31,984 nt of DNA from Firmicutes bacterium UBA5201 (lineage in GTDB: Bacteria; Bacillota; Clostridia; Peptostreptococcales; Acidaminobacteraceae), in assembly GCA_002412775.1 (NCBI GenBank), contig DHVT01000029.1:1-31984 (forward strand), written 5' to 3'. The notes under the pieces are model-generated. The model had not been told where the DNA came from. It saw only the letters and a list, made by a program, of their open reading frames with translations, and did no database searches. A program made the position numbers and the translations under genes. Of the stretch, positions 1 through 7,825 are shown piece by piece (the stretch's first letter is position 1; each line of letters begins with the position of its first letter).

Positions 1-42
1 ATATTTCTGATCTTCATTCATTCGTGGTTCAACCTTTTTCAT
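1..42 (-). CDS. Transposase N-terminus, partial (ISNCY-like, runs off the left edge)
   Basis: A leftward reading frame opens with ATG at position 42 and stays open to the window edge. It encodes 14 residues, MKKVEPRMNEDQKY. A ribosome binding site GAGGT lies 7 bases upstream. From memory, this N-terminus resembles ISNCY-family transposases of Firmicutes, which start MKKVE-R-MNE-QKYE and continue into a helix-turn-helix. The duplicated palindromic motifs just upstream (98-144) look like transposon end repeats and agree with this. With so few residues the family call is tentative; the existence of a leftward gene start is better supported. Confidence 0.5.
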   Translation of the reverse strand, partial: MKKVEPRMNEDQKY

Positions 43-97
43 TTTATTTACCTCGATGTTTTTTTCATTGAGGTATTATTATATCATGATATCTTTT

Positions 98-144
98 GGG
101 ACATAATCACGTGTGATTACTTAGGACATTATCACATGTGAATC
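98..144. repeat. Duplicated palindromic motif, probable IS terminal repeats
   Basis: Two related units follow each other: GGGACATAATCACGTGTGAT at 98-117 and AGGACATTATCACATGTGAA at 123-142. Both read RGGACATWATCAC-N2-GTGA and each is itself palindromic around ATCAC/GTGA. They lie just upstream of the leftward transposase start, where transposase binding sites at an element end are expected. The exact boundary of the element cannot be set from one end. Confidence 0.5.
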
Positions 145-173
145 ATATGTCTTTAAAACTTTTTTAAAATATA

Positions 174-202
174 TTGACAATTCTAAATATTTGGAATACT
201 AT
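174..202 (+). promoter_or_regulatory. Sigma-A promoter of the LacI regulator gene
   Basis: A perfect -35 TTGACA (174-179) and a -10 TACTAT (197-202) are separated by 17 bp. The predicted start of transcription falls inside the operator at 206-221, so bound repressor would block the promoter. Confidence 0.8.
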
Positions 203-205
203 ACA

Positions 206-221
206 GGTATAACGTTAAACC
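206..221. promoter_or_regulatory. Probable LacI-family operator O1
   Basis: GGTATAACGTTAAACC is a near-perfect palindrome centred on CG: half sites GGTATAAC and, in reverse complement, GGTTTAAC. It lies just after the -10 box of the regulator gene. The same motif recurs at 1272-1287. LacI-family proteins bind such CG-centred palindromes, so autoregulation is likely. Confidence 0.7.
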
Positions 222-240
222 TAATCAACAGGGAGGCATT

Positions 241-1257
241 ATGGCGTCTATTAAAGAGATTGCTAAACTGGCAAAAGTAAGCCCGATGACAGTTTCCAAT
301 GTCATTCACAAAAAAAGTTCTCGTGTCTCTCCAGAAACACGGGATCGCATTGAGAAAATCATTCAGGATCTGAATTATGTTCCGAATATGTCTGCAAGAG
401 CTCTCGTATCTAACCGTTCCAATATCATTGTATTGGCGATTCCACAAACATTATCGGATGACCCCAATAAAAACAAGGCAATGATCAATCCATTTTACGG
501 TGAAATCATCAACAGCATCGAATATCATTTAAGGCAAGAAGGGTACTATCTTATGCTCCGCTTCGTGTCCGAACAGGATGTGTTCAGTTCTATGGTTGTC
601 AATTGGAATGCGGATGGGGTCATCATTCTTGGAGCCATGGACAATCAACTGGATCTAAATTTCAAAAACATCAAAATTCCATTGGTTCTGATTGACTCAT
701 ATGTTTCAGATGCCAAGTATGACAATGTATTGACTGATGATTTCACCGGTGGATACATGGCAACAGAACACTTGATTCAAAAAGGTCACAACCGTATTGG
801 AATGATCCTTACTGCAAAGGATGGGATGGGCGTCGCACAGCAAAGATATAAAGGATTCCTTCAGGCAATGACGGACAACGATCTCCTTGTGAATGATGAA
901 CTTGTTTTTGAAGGTCATCCGACGTATGAATATGGTTATGAAATCGGTCGGATGTTGGCTGATAAAACGAATGAAATAGATGGGTTGTTCGCATATTCTG
1001 ATTTGGTTGCAACAGGGGTCATTCAAGGGATGAAAGATAAAGGGATCACAGTTCCGGATGACATTTCCATCATTGGCTTCGACGGTTTGTTTATTGGTAA
1101 CATCTGTGAGCCTAAGTTGACTACAATGTATCAGGATATTGATGAAAAAGGCTGTAAAGCTGTCGAACTTCTGATGGCGCGGATTCATGGAAAAAACATT
1201 GAACCTCAAAAAGTTATTTTGCCGGTCTCATTAATTCAAAGAGATTCAGTGAATTAA
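241..1257 (+). CDS. LacI-family transcriptional regulator of the alpha-glucoside operon
   Basis: The 338-residue length is usual for the LacI/GalR family. The N-terminal helix-turn-helix (about residues 4-23) reads IKEIAKLAKVSPMTVSNVIH, followed by the hinge region (VPNMSARAL). The rest is a periplasmic-binding-protein-like sugar sensor domain, with late family motifs such as DDISIIGFDG. The ATG has a GGGAGG site 5 bases upstream. It probably represses the downstream sugar operon and its own gene through the palindromes at 206-221 and 1272-1287, with release by an oligosaccharide ligand. The ligand is not visible from sequence; alpha-1,6-linked gluco-oligosaccharides are inferred from the neighbours. 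Confidence 0.92.
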   Translation: MASIKEIAKLAKVSPMTVSNVIHKKSSRVSPETRDRIEKIIQDLNYVPNMSARALVSNRSNIIVLAIPQTLSDDPNKNKAMINPFYGEIINSIEYHLRQEGYYLMLRFVSEQDVFSSMVVNWNADGVIILGAMDNQLDLNFKNIKIPLVLIDSYVSDAKYDNVLTDDFTGGYMATEHLIQKGHNRIGMILTAKDGMGVAQQRYKGFLQAMTDNDLLVNDELVFEGHPTYEYGYEIGRMLADKTNEIDGLFAYSDLVATGVIQGMKDKGITVPDDISIIGFDGLFIGNICEPKLTTMYQDIDEKGCKAVELLMARIHGKNIEPQKVILPVSLIQRDSVN

Positions 1258-1264
1258 TTTTTTT
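1230..1264 (+). terminator. Possible weak terminator at the end of lacI
   Basis: ATTAATTCA (1230-1238) pairs with TGAATTAAT (1250-1258) around an 11-base loop, and a run of T follows directly. The stem is all A/T but one pair and overlaps the last codons of the regulator gene, so it may terminate only in part. Confidence 0.4.
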
Positions 1265-1271
1265 AAAGAAA

Positions 1272-1287
1272 GGTTTAACGATAAACT
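1272..1287. promoter_or_regulatory. Probable LacI-family operator O2
   Basis: GGTTTAACGATAAACT matches the operator at 206-221 in 13 of 16 positions, with the same CG centre. It lies 28 bases before the GH13 start codon. I see no convincing -10/-35 pair around it. It may cover a weak promoter or act as a roadblock to transcription from the lacI promoter. Confidence 0.6.
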
Positions 1288-1314
1288 AATAAACAATCGG
1301 CAAAGGAGGAGTTC

Positions 1315-2952
1315 ATGAAATGGTGGCAGAATTCTGTGGTATACCAAATATACCCTCGCAGTTTTTGTGACAGCAATGGTGATGGGATAGGAGATATTCA
1401 AGGCATAATATCAAAACTGGACTATCTCGAGCATTTAGGCATTGATGTAATTTGGCTTTCTCCAGTTTATGCGTCGCCCAACGAAGACAATGGTTATGAC
1501 ATCAGTGATTATTACGCCATTAATCCTGAGTATGGGAATATGTTGGATATGGAGGAACTTATTGAGAGGGCAAACCAAAAGGGAATCCGAATCATAATGG
1601 ATCTGGTTGCAAATCATACATCATCTGAACATCAATGGTTTCAAGAAGCAATAAAAAGTAAGTACAACCCACACCATGATTTTTATGTTTTTAGAGAAAA
1701 TCGAGGCACAGTGCCGAGTGACCTGCAATCCGTTTTTTTAGGGTCGGCATGGGAGTTGAATGAAAACACGCAAGAATACTACTTGCATATGTTTGCCAAA
1801 TCCCAGCCGGATTTGAATTGGCACAATCCGGAACTTCGAGCATCCATTTATAAAATGATCAATTGGTGGATCGATAAAGGCATCGGTGGATTTAGACTGG
1901 ATGTGATCGATCTTATAGCCAAAGAGGTAGATGAGAATCTGATTGGAGATGGACCAAAGTTGCATGAGTATATCAGGGAAATGAATGCCAATACTTTTTC
2001 AAAGCATGACTTGCTTACAGTGGGTGAAACCTGGGGGGCAACAGCTGAAAAAGCGATCAAGTATTCCAACCTTGACGGATCCGAATTCTCTATGATTTTC
2101 AATTTTGAGCATATCCTGTTGGATCAGCAAAAGGGAAAAGAAAAATGGGATTATCAAGATTTGGATCTTCTGGATTTAAAGAAGGTATTCAGCAACCAAC
2201 AAAGGACTCTACATAATAAAGGTTGGAATGCACTTTTTTGGAACAATCATGATTTGCCAAGAATCGTCTCAAGGTGGGGTGACGATCAGACTTATCGAAC
2301 ATTAAGTTCAAAAATGTTCGCAACACTTTTGCATATGATGCAAGGGACACCCTATATTTATCAGGGTGAAGAACTTGGTATGACCAATGTCCGATTTGAA
2401 GGTATTGATGAGTATAAGGATATTGAAACACTGAACATGTATACTCAACGTCTTGAAAAAGGTTATCCTTTGTCATCCATCATGGACTCCATCTATAAAA
2501 TCGGACGTGACAATGCGCGTACTCCGATGCAGTGGAGTTCGGATACACATGCCGGGTTTACCAGTGGTCGACCTTGGATCAATGTGAATCCCAATTATAT
2601 AGATATAAATGTTGAAAGTCAGCTTGATAAAAACGACTCGGTGCTAAATTATTATAGGCAATTGGTCTTTCTTAGAAAACATGGCGAATGGTCAGAGATA
2701 ATTCGGGAAGGAAGGTTCAGATTGATCGAAGAAAATCATCCTGATATCTTTGCTTATGAAAGATTTACTGATACTCAAAGTTTAATTGTGATTTGCAATT
2801 TCAAAAGTGAATTTTCAAAGTTAGAAGAAGAACATGATTTTACAGGTTACAGCACTGTATTATCGAATTACCCAGATTTTTCAAAAAATGTAGGCATCAA
2901 CTTGCGACCATATGAGAGTGTAGTTTTGGGAAAACATTTGGTGAGCATGTAA
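1315..2952 (+). CDS. GH13 alpha-glucosidase, oligo-1,6-glucosidase type
   Basis: This 545-residue enzyme has the full GH13 subfamily-31 layout. The start WWQNSVVYQIYPRSF is followed by a calcium-loop motif DSNGDGIGD (19-27), region I DLVANHTS (96-103), region II GFRLDVIDLI with nucleophile D196, region III VGETWG with acid/base E238, and region IV NNHD (D313). Val197 right after the nucleophile is typical of alpha-1,6-specific members, whereas maltases usually have Ala or Thr there. No signal peptide is visible, so it acts in the cytoplasm on imported isomalto-oligosaccharides, releasing glucose from the non-reducing end. A strong AAAGGAGG site precedes the ATG. It leads the operon. Trehalose-6-phosphate hydrolase is a less likely alternative, since the neighbours are ABC rather than PTS genes. 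Confidence 0.9.
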   Translation: MKWWQNSVVYQIYPRSFCDSNGDGIGDIQGIISKLDYLEHLGIDVIWLSPVYASPNEDNGYDISDYYAINPEYGNMLDMEELIERANQKGIRIIMDLVANHTSSEHQWFQEAIKSKYNPHHDFYVFRENRGTVPSDLQSVFLGSAWELNENTQEYYLHMFAKSQPDLNWHNPELRASIYKMINWWIDKGIGGFRLDVIDLIAKEVDENLIGDGPKLHEYIREMNANTFSKHDLLTVGETWGATAEKAIKYSNLDGSEFSMIFNFEHILLDQQKGKEKWDYQDLDLLDLKKVFSNQQRTLHNKGWNALFWNNHDLPRIVSRWGDDQTYRTLSSKMFATLLHMMQGTPYIYQGEELGMTNVRFEGIDEYKDIETLNMYTQRLEKGYPLSSIMDSIYKIGRDNARTPMQWSSDTHAGFTSGRPWINVNPNYIDINVESQLDKNDSVLNYYRQLVFLRKHGEWSEIIREGRFRLIEENHPDIFAYERFTDTQSLIVICNFKSEFSKLEEEHDFTGYSTVLSNYPDFSKNVGINLRPYESVVLGKHLVSM

Positions 2953-2975
2953 ATGATAATAACGAGGAGGCATTT

Positions 2976-4226
2976 ATGAAACGTTTAGTGAACATGATTT
3001 TGGTATTTACGATGATTATGAGTCTTATGATCGGATGTACAAAAGTCAATGCAGAGAATGAAAATGCAGTAATAACATTTATGAACTTTTCATCATCAGG
3101 GGCCAATGAGGAAGTTTTAAAAGAACTGGTGGATGGTTTCATGGTGGACAATCCAAACATCAAAGTGGAAATCCAAACTTATGGTTATTCAGATTATTTT
3201 GACCAACTCGCAACTAAAATTGCAGGTGGCAGCGCACCGGATGTATTCGAACTCAATATTGAAAACTTTCGCGCTTATGCAGAAAAAGACGCTATAATTG
3301 AATTGGATACATTATTGAGTGAGAACAATATTGATGTATCTGCGATTCACCCTAAAGCGATTGATGCATTTAAAGTAGATGGGAAACAATTCGGATTGCC
3401 TACAAAATTCTCGAATGTGGTTATGTTTTACAATCAAGATCTTTTTGATCAAGCAGGCATAGCATATCCTGATGAAACTTGGACTTGGGCTGAGGAACTT
3501 GAGGCAGCAAAAGCCATCAGAGCTTTAGGCAATGATTATTTCGGAGTATTCCGTCCGATTCAGACCCATGAGTTTTATAAAACAGTCGCACAAAATGGCG
3601 GTGGTATGATGAATTCAGCTCAAACCGAATTCACACTCAACAGTCCTGAAAACATTGAGGCACTTCAAATGATGATCGATCGCAGAAACGTATCAAATGT
3701 AACCCCAACAGCAGATCAAATGGGCGGCATGGGCGACTGGGATCTATTCAAATCAGGTCGGTTAGGTATGCTGGTAACAGGCATATGGGCTTTTGGAGAT
3801 TTCACTGAAAACATCGATTTCACATGGGATATAGTTGTCGAGCCTGGCATTCAACAAAAAGCGACACACTTTTTCTCGGACTCGGTTGTGGTCAGCAAAG
3901 CATCAAAAAATGAGGCGGCTGCAGCTAAATTCGCAGCTTACATCGCCAGTAGCCCAGTTGTGGCTGAAAAAAGATTGGAAGCCAATTGGGATCTACCAGT
4001 GGTTTTGACCGACGAAGTTGTGGAGAAGTATTTAAGCATCACACCACCAAACAACAAACAAGCGGTATTTGATTCATTGGAATATTTGGTTATGCCTCCA
4101 TCGTTAGAAAAATTCGGAGCAATCGCTGATGATCTGATGAAGTATGTGGATCAAGCAATCGCTGGAAATATGACAGCGAAAGAAGCACTCAATGCGGCAC
4201 AAGAAGAGATTAGCGACAAGTACTGA
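2976..4226 (+). CDS. Sugar ABC transporter substrate-binding lipoprotein
   Basis: A 416-residue extracellular solute-binding protein of the family-1 carbohydrate type. The N-terminal signal ends in a lipobox (LMIGC), with Cys21 as the lipid-modified residue, so the mature protein is anchored outside the membrane. Motifs typical of the family include the segment GGSAPDVFELN and the FSNVVMFYNQDLFDQAGI region. GAGGAGG lies upstream of the ATG. It should deliver oligosaccharides to the two permeases that follow. A hairpin right after the gene may raise its level relative to the permeases, as is common for binding proteins. Confidence 0.93.
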   Translation: MKRLVNMILVFTMIMSLMIGCTKVNAENENAVITFMNFSSSGANEEVLKELVDGFMVDNPNIKVEIQTYGYSDYFDQLATKIAGGSAPDVFELNIENFRAYAEKDAIIELDTLLSENNIDVSAIHPKAIDAFKVDGKQFGLPTKFSNVVMFYNQDLFDQAGIAYPDETWTWAEELEAAKAIRALGNDYFGVFRPIQTHEFYKTVAQNGGGMMNSAQTEFTLNSPENIEALQMMIDRRNVSNVTPTADQMGGMGDWDLFKSGRLGMLVTGIWAFGDFTENIDFTWDIVVEPGIQQKATHFFSDSVVVSKASKNEAAAAKFAAYIASSPVVAEKRLEANWDLPVVLTDEVVEKYLSITPPNNKQAVFDSLEYLVMPPSLEKFGAIADDLMKYVDQAIAGNMTAKEALNAAQEEISDKY

Positions 4227-4237
4227 ACAATAGGTGC

Positions 4238-4266
4238 AAACAGCTCTTCGGTTCGAAGAGCTGTTT
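4238..4266 (+). terminator. Intercistronic hairpin, attenuator or mRNA stabiliser
   Basis: A perfect 13-bp stem, AAACAGCTCTTCG (4238-4250) with CGAAGAGCTGTTT (4254-4266), encloses a 3-base loop. Only a weak T-rich tail (GTTTGAC) follows, so leaky termination or protection of the upstream mRNA 3' end is more likely than full termination. It lies between the binding-protein gene and the permease genes of one operon. Confidence 0.65.
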
Positions 4267-4285
4267 GTTTGACAGGAGGTATCAT

Positions 4286-5167
4286 GTGAATATATTCAAT
4301 AGGGGCAACAATAAAATTATATGGTTGTTTATCTTGCCAAGTATTATGGGGTATTTGCTGTTTTCATTAATTCCTATGGTTGCAGCAATCGGACTGAGTT
4401 TTTCCTCATGGGACATCATTGGAGGAAGCCCTGAATTTGTAGGGCTGGACAATTATTTCAAGATTTTCGGGACGGAAGAATTTTATCGTGTCATCCTTAA
4501 TACAGGCAAGTACATCGCTATGTATATTCCAATGATCCTTATTTCATCAATGACTTTGGCGGTACTTTTCAATAGTAAGGTCAAAGGTATAGGCATATTC
4601 CGGGTTTTGCTCTTCATTCCGGTTCTTACTTCTTGGATTGCGGGAGCGATGATCTGGCGTACAGCTCTCAGTACACAATATGGACTCATCAATAACATTT
4701 TGCTGACTGTAGGCATACAAGGACCAGGTTGGCTTACCGATCCCAAATGGGCAATGTTTTCTATCGTTTTGGTCAGTGTGTGGAAAGACATGGGCTTTTT
4801 TTCTTTGATTTTGTTTGGTGGCCTTAGAAATATTGATCAATCGCTCTACGAAGCGGCGAGAATAGATGGTGCCAATCGGTGGCAGATGTTTTGGAGTGTT
4901 ACGTTTCCACTGGTCTCACCAACTTTGTTCTTTGTGTTGATCACCACTCTAATCAATTCTTTTCAATTGTTTCCTCAAGTCATGGTCATGACGGATGGTG
5001 GTCCACTTGGCTCCACGCAAGTTATGGTTGAAAGGATCTATAAATATGGATTCAGGTACTATGAGATGGGATACGCTTCGGCGCTTGCGGTCGTATTATT
5101 CATAATTATCGTTGTAGTCACCTTGGTTCAACTGAAATTACAGAAAAAGTGGGTGTATTATGAATAG
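4286..5167 (+). CDS. Sugar ABC transporter permease, MalF/MsmF type
   Basis: A membrane permease of about 293 residues with several hydrophobic helices. It carries the cytoplasmic EAA loop (LYEAARIDGANRWQMFWSVTFP), the contact site for the ABC ATPase. I place the start at the GTG at 4286: AGGAGG (4274-4279) ends 6 bases before it, while a longer reading would run through the hairpin. The nearby ATG at 4284 is out of frame and meets a stop at once. It pairs with the next permease, whose gene it overlaps by 8 bases. Confidence 0.93.
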   Translation: MNIFNRGNNKIIWLFILPSIMGYLLFSLIPMVAAIGLSFSSWDIIGGSPEFVGLDNYFKIFGTEEFYRVILNTGKYIAMYIPMILISSMTLAVLFNSKVKGIGIFRVLLFIPVLTSWIAGAMIWRTALSTQYGLINNILLTVGIQGPGWLTDPKWAMFSIVLVSVWKDMGFFSLILFGGLRNIDQSLYEAARIDGANRWQMFWSVTFPLVSPTLFFVLITTLINSFQLFPQVMVMTDGGPLGSTQVMVERIYKYGFRYYEMGYASALAVVLFIIIVVVTLVQLKLQKKWVYYE

Positions 5168-5984
5168 AAAATTGAAACTCGAAGCGACTGGTGTATGGTT
5201 TGTCCTATCATTGATTTGTTTTATCAGTATGATCCCGTTTTTGTGGATGATATCGACTTCCCTTAAAACGAGTGGCGCAATAATGTCCATTCCGGTTGAG
5301 TGGATCCCGAAAAACGTTTCATTGGATGCGTACACAAAAGTGATCACAAGACTTTCGTTTGGGAAATCTCTTTTTAACAGTCTATTCATTACGATAACAT
5401 CGACATTTTTAACGTTATGGGCATCCAGCATGGCAGCATTTATTTTCGCCAAATTCGAATTCAGATTCAAGAAAGTGTTGTTCTTTCTATTTTTGGCGAG
5501 CATGATGGTTCCAATCCAAGTGACAGGTATTCCAATATTCATTGTGATGTCCCGATTGGGTCTGATCAACACGTATACTGGCGTCATCGCGCCATCGATT
5601 TTCAATGTTTTTGCGATTTTCTTGTTTACTCAATTTATGAAGACCATTCCCACAACATATATCGAAGCAGCACTCATTGACGGTGCAGGACTTTTTAAGA
5701 TTTACCATAAAATCATTGTACCCATGAGCTTGATCCCAATGACGACTCTATTTGTCATCAACTTTATGAACTACTGGAATGATTATTTTTGGCCGCTTAT
5801 TGTACTCAACGACCCAGACAAGATGACTTTGCCGGTGGTGCTCAGTAAAATGAATTCGCAATATGGTACGGAATTCAATACTTTGATGGCGGGAGCTTTG
5901 ATTTCAATTGTTCCCATCCTAATCGTATATGCGTTTTCACAGAAATATTTCATTCAAGGCATTCAGGAAGGTGGGATCAAATAA
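5160..5984 (+). CDS. Sugar ABC transporter permease, MalG/MsmG type
   Basis: A 274-residue permease with predicted membrane helices from the N-terminus (VWFVLSLICFISMIPFLWMI) and the EAA loop YIEAALIDGAGLFKIYHKIIVP. The start overlaps the previous gene by 8 bases and has only a weak ribosome binding site, so translation is probably coupled. Together with the upstream permease it forms the transmembrane channel. No ATPase gene lies in the operon, so a multi-task MsmK/MalK-type ATPase encoded elsewhere probably drives it. Confidence 0.93.
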   Translation: MNRKLKLEATGVWFVLSLICFISMIPFLWMISTSLKTSGAIMSIPVEWIPKNVSLDAYTKVITRLSFGKSLFNSLFITITSTFLTLWASSMAAFIFAKFEFRFKKVLFFLFLASMMVPIQVTGIPIFIVMSRLGLINTYTGVIAPSIFNVFAIFLFTQFMKTIPTTYIEAALIDGAGLFKIYHKIIVPMSLIPMTTLFVINFMNYWNDYFWPLIVLNDPDKMTLPVVLSKMNSQYGTEFNTLMAGALISIVPILIVYAFSQKYFIQGIQEGGIK

Positions 5985-7825
5985 TGTATCCAGGATTAAC
6001 ATACATTGGAACCAGCAGATTATCAGGTTTATATGGATGCAACGAGACTATTGTAGATCAAAAGGCTACTGGACTTCAGCACCTTTTCATTGATGATTAC
6101 AAAATAGATTTGGTCCATACTGCCTGCAGTGCATTGACTGTTGATGACACCGTTTATTTTGGAGATCGAGTCAAACCTAAAAGGGGGCATGCCTTAAGAC
6201 AAAGATCTGAGGAATCTTCAGTTAGAGACCATTGTATTTATGAAGATGTTTTCAGTTATGACAAGTTTACAAAGACAGATCGAGTCACCGCACTTGAAAA
6301 GGATTTCATATACTTTGAAACGGAAATCGTGAATCGAAGTGATTCTGATTTACATGCTAAAATATCAGGTCTATGTGTAACACAAAACCAAGAAAGATAT
6401 GAAGCATATAGGTCTAGGGATATGATTGTTTTTTCCGTCAAGGGAAAGATATTCTCGATAAAAGCTGAATGCGCAATTCAGTCGTCAATTGCTCCCGATG
6501 CGCCAAGCGGATTCATGTATAAGGGGATTGAAGATCTTCTATATGATAAAAAATCGAACAATCAAACTATTGTGACCAGTTCCACGATTGCAGCATCTTT
6601 ATCGGACAAAAGAGTCATCAAACCTCAAGAGACGACAGTTTTTCGATGGGTTTTGATTGTCGGTGACGACGAAGCCGATTGCAGATCCAAAGGAAACAGT
6701 TTTAATTTTGATGGGGTCCTGGAACGTTCCAAGTCGGAGTGGCATAATTGGCTGGGTCAAGACTATCGTCCGCAGGCCGCTGATGCGCTCGTTGCACTGA
6801 AGGCAGCAAATTTGAAAGGTTTTCTTCCAGCGGATTTGACGGGACATTATTTTGCGAATAATAGTGTATGTTTTTATGTTAGAGATTCACTGATGGCATC
6901 GAGGGCATTTTTGTACTCTGGTCATTATGAGGAATTCAAGGAAATCATAGCATATTTATTGGATTGTCCTGTCAAAGAAAACGGTGAGTTTTATCAAAGG
7001 TACAATCCGGAGCAATTACCGGATGAAGGTGCAAACAATAACGTGTTTTCACAAATAGACGCCATAGGCTATTTCACTAGGGTTATTGCTGATTACTATT
7101 ATATGACAGGTGAAATGTTGGTTGATTTTGATCGGTTGGATCGAATCATTGGTGTTTTGGACTTGATCTCGACAAAAGAAGGCCTTTATGGACCGGAAGG
7201 TGGCGTCAATGAAGGTGTTTATGGGCCCGCTTACATCACTTCCACCAACATGTTCATCGCCGGAGGACTGCTTGGGGCTGCTAGCGTGGCCAAGAGCCAT
7301 GGAAAGGTTATGCATGATGAAAAATGGTCAAAGATCGCCAGAGAGATCATATCCGCATGTGAAGCTTGTTTTGTTGACGAAGGTTATTACGCTTATGGTT
7401 ATGTGGATTATCATGATGATTTGGTGCTGAGGTATGATGTGCCTCAATTGTTTGGTGGTTCGCTGGGATATCCTGTTTCGGATCAGTACAAAAGAAATTA
7501 TGAGTACCTGTCGGAGTTAGGCACTTATTTTGAAATGGGCTATGGTTACAGTGAGCAGGAGTATCATAATGGTCCTTGGATTTTCAACACGGCGGCTGCG
7601 GCGCAAATCGCATACCTGCTTCACGACGAAAATCTTTATAATGCCATCATGGAGTGGTTGAAGCTTCATTGTAATGCATATGGACTGCTGCCGGAGGCAA
7701 TTGATGCAAGAGATGAAACAAAATGTTTTATCAATCCTTTGATGTGGGCAAATGCGGAATACGTTTGCTGCAGTTATATGGATGTGATTTCAAAATGTAG
7801 AGGTGATCAGAATGGGTGTTCATAA
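5984..7825 (+). CDS. GH15-like (alpha/alpha)6-barrel glycoside hydrolase, putative
   Basis: The 613-residue protein has no signal peptide. It starts with a probable beta-rich domain (about 1-260), followed by a helical-barrel part. Resemblances to GH15 glucoamylase/glucodextranase proteins are RDSLMASRAFLYSGHYEEF (R300 onward), GPEGGVNEGVYGPAY (E405) and, near the C-terminus, GLLPEAIDA (E571) followed by NPLMWANAEYV. The last recalls the GLLPEQVD...PLAWSHA stretch that carries a catalytic Glu in GH15. The assignment rests on motif memory, and the catalytic roles of E405 and E571 are inferred. Its ATG overlaps the permease stop codon and its end overlaps the GH31 gene by 14 bases, so it clearly belongs to the sugar operon. 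A GH-related phosphorylase or epimerase-like barrel is an alternative. Confidence 0.65.
   Translation: MYPGLTYIGTSRLSGLYGCNETIVDQKATGLQHLFIDDYKIDLVHTACSALTVDDTVYFGDRVKPKRGHALRQRSEESSVRDHCIYEDVFSYDKFTKTDRVTALEKDFIYFETEIVNRSDSDLHAKISGLCVTQNQERYEAYRSRDMIVFSVKGKIFSIKAECAIQSSIAPDAPSGFMYKGIEDLLYDKKSNNQTIVTSSTIAASLSDKRVIKPQETTVFRWVLIVGDDEADCRSKGNSFNFDGVLERSKSEWHNWLGQDYRPQAADALVALKAANLKGFLPADLTGHYFANNSVCFYVRDSLMASRAFLYSGHYEEFKEIIAYLLDCPVKENGEFYQRYNPEQLPDEGANNNVFSQIDAIGYFTRVIADYYYMTGEMLVDFDRLDRIIGVLDLISTKEGLYGPEGGVNEGVYGPAYITSTNMFIAGGLLGAASVAKSHGKVMHDEKWSKIAREIISACEACFVDEGYYAYGYVDYHDDLVLRYDVPQLFGGSLGYPVSDQYKRNYEYLSELGTYFEMGYGYSEQEYHNGPWIFNTAAAAQIAYLLHDENLYNAIMEWLKLHCNAYGLLPEAIDARDETKCFINPLMWANAEYVCCSYMDVISKCRGDQNGCS

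Noticed and set aside
1272..1287. CcpA catabolite-repression (cre) site
   Set aside because: The palindrome matches the lacI operator at 206-221 much better than the cre consensus.
4265..4285. Longer N-terminus for the first permease, from a TTG at 4265
   Set aside because: It would start inside the hairpin without a ribosome site; AGGAGG points to the GTG at 4286.
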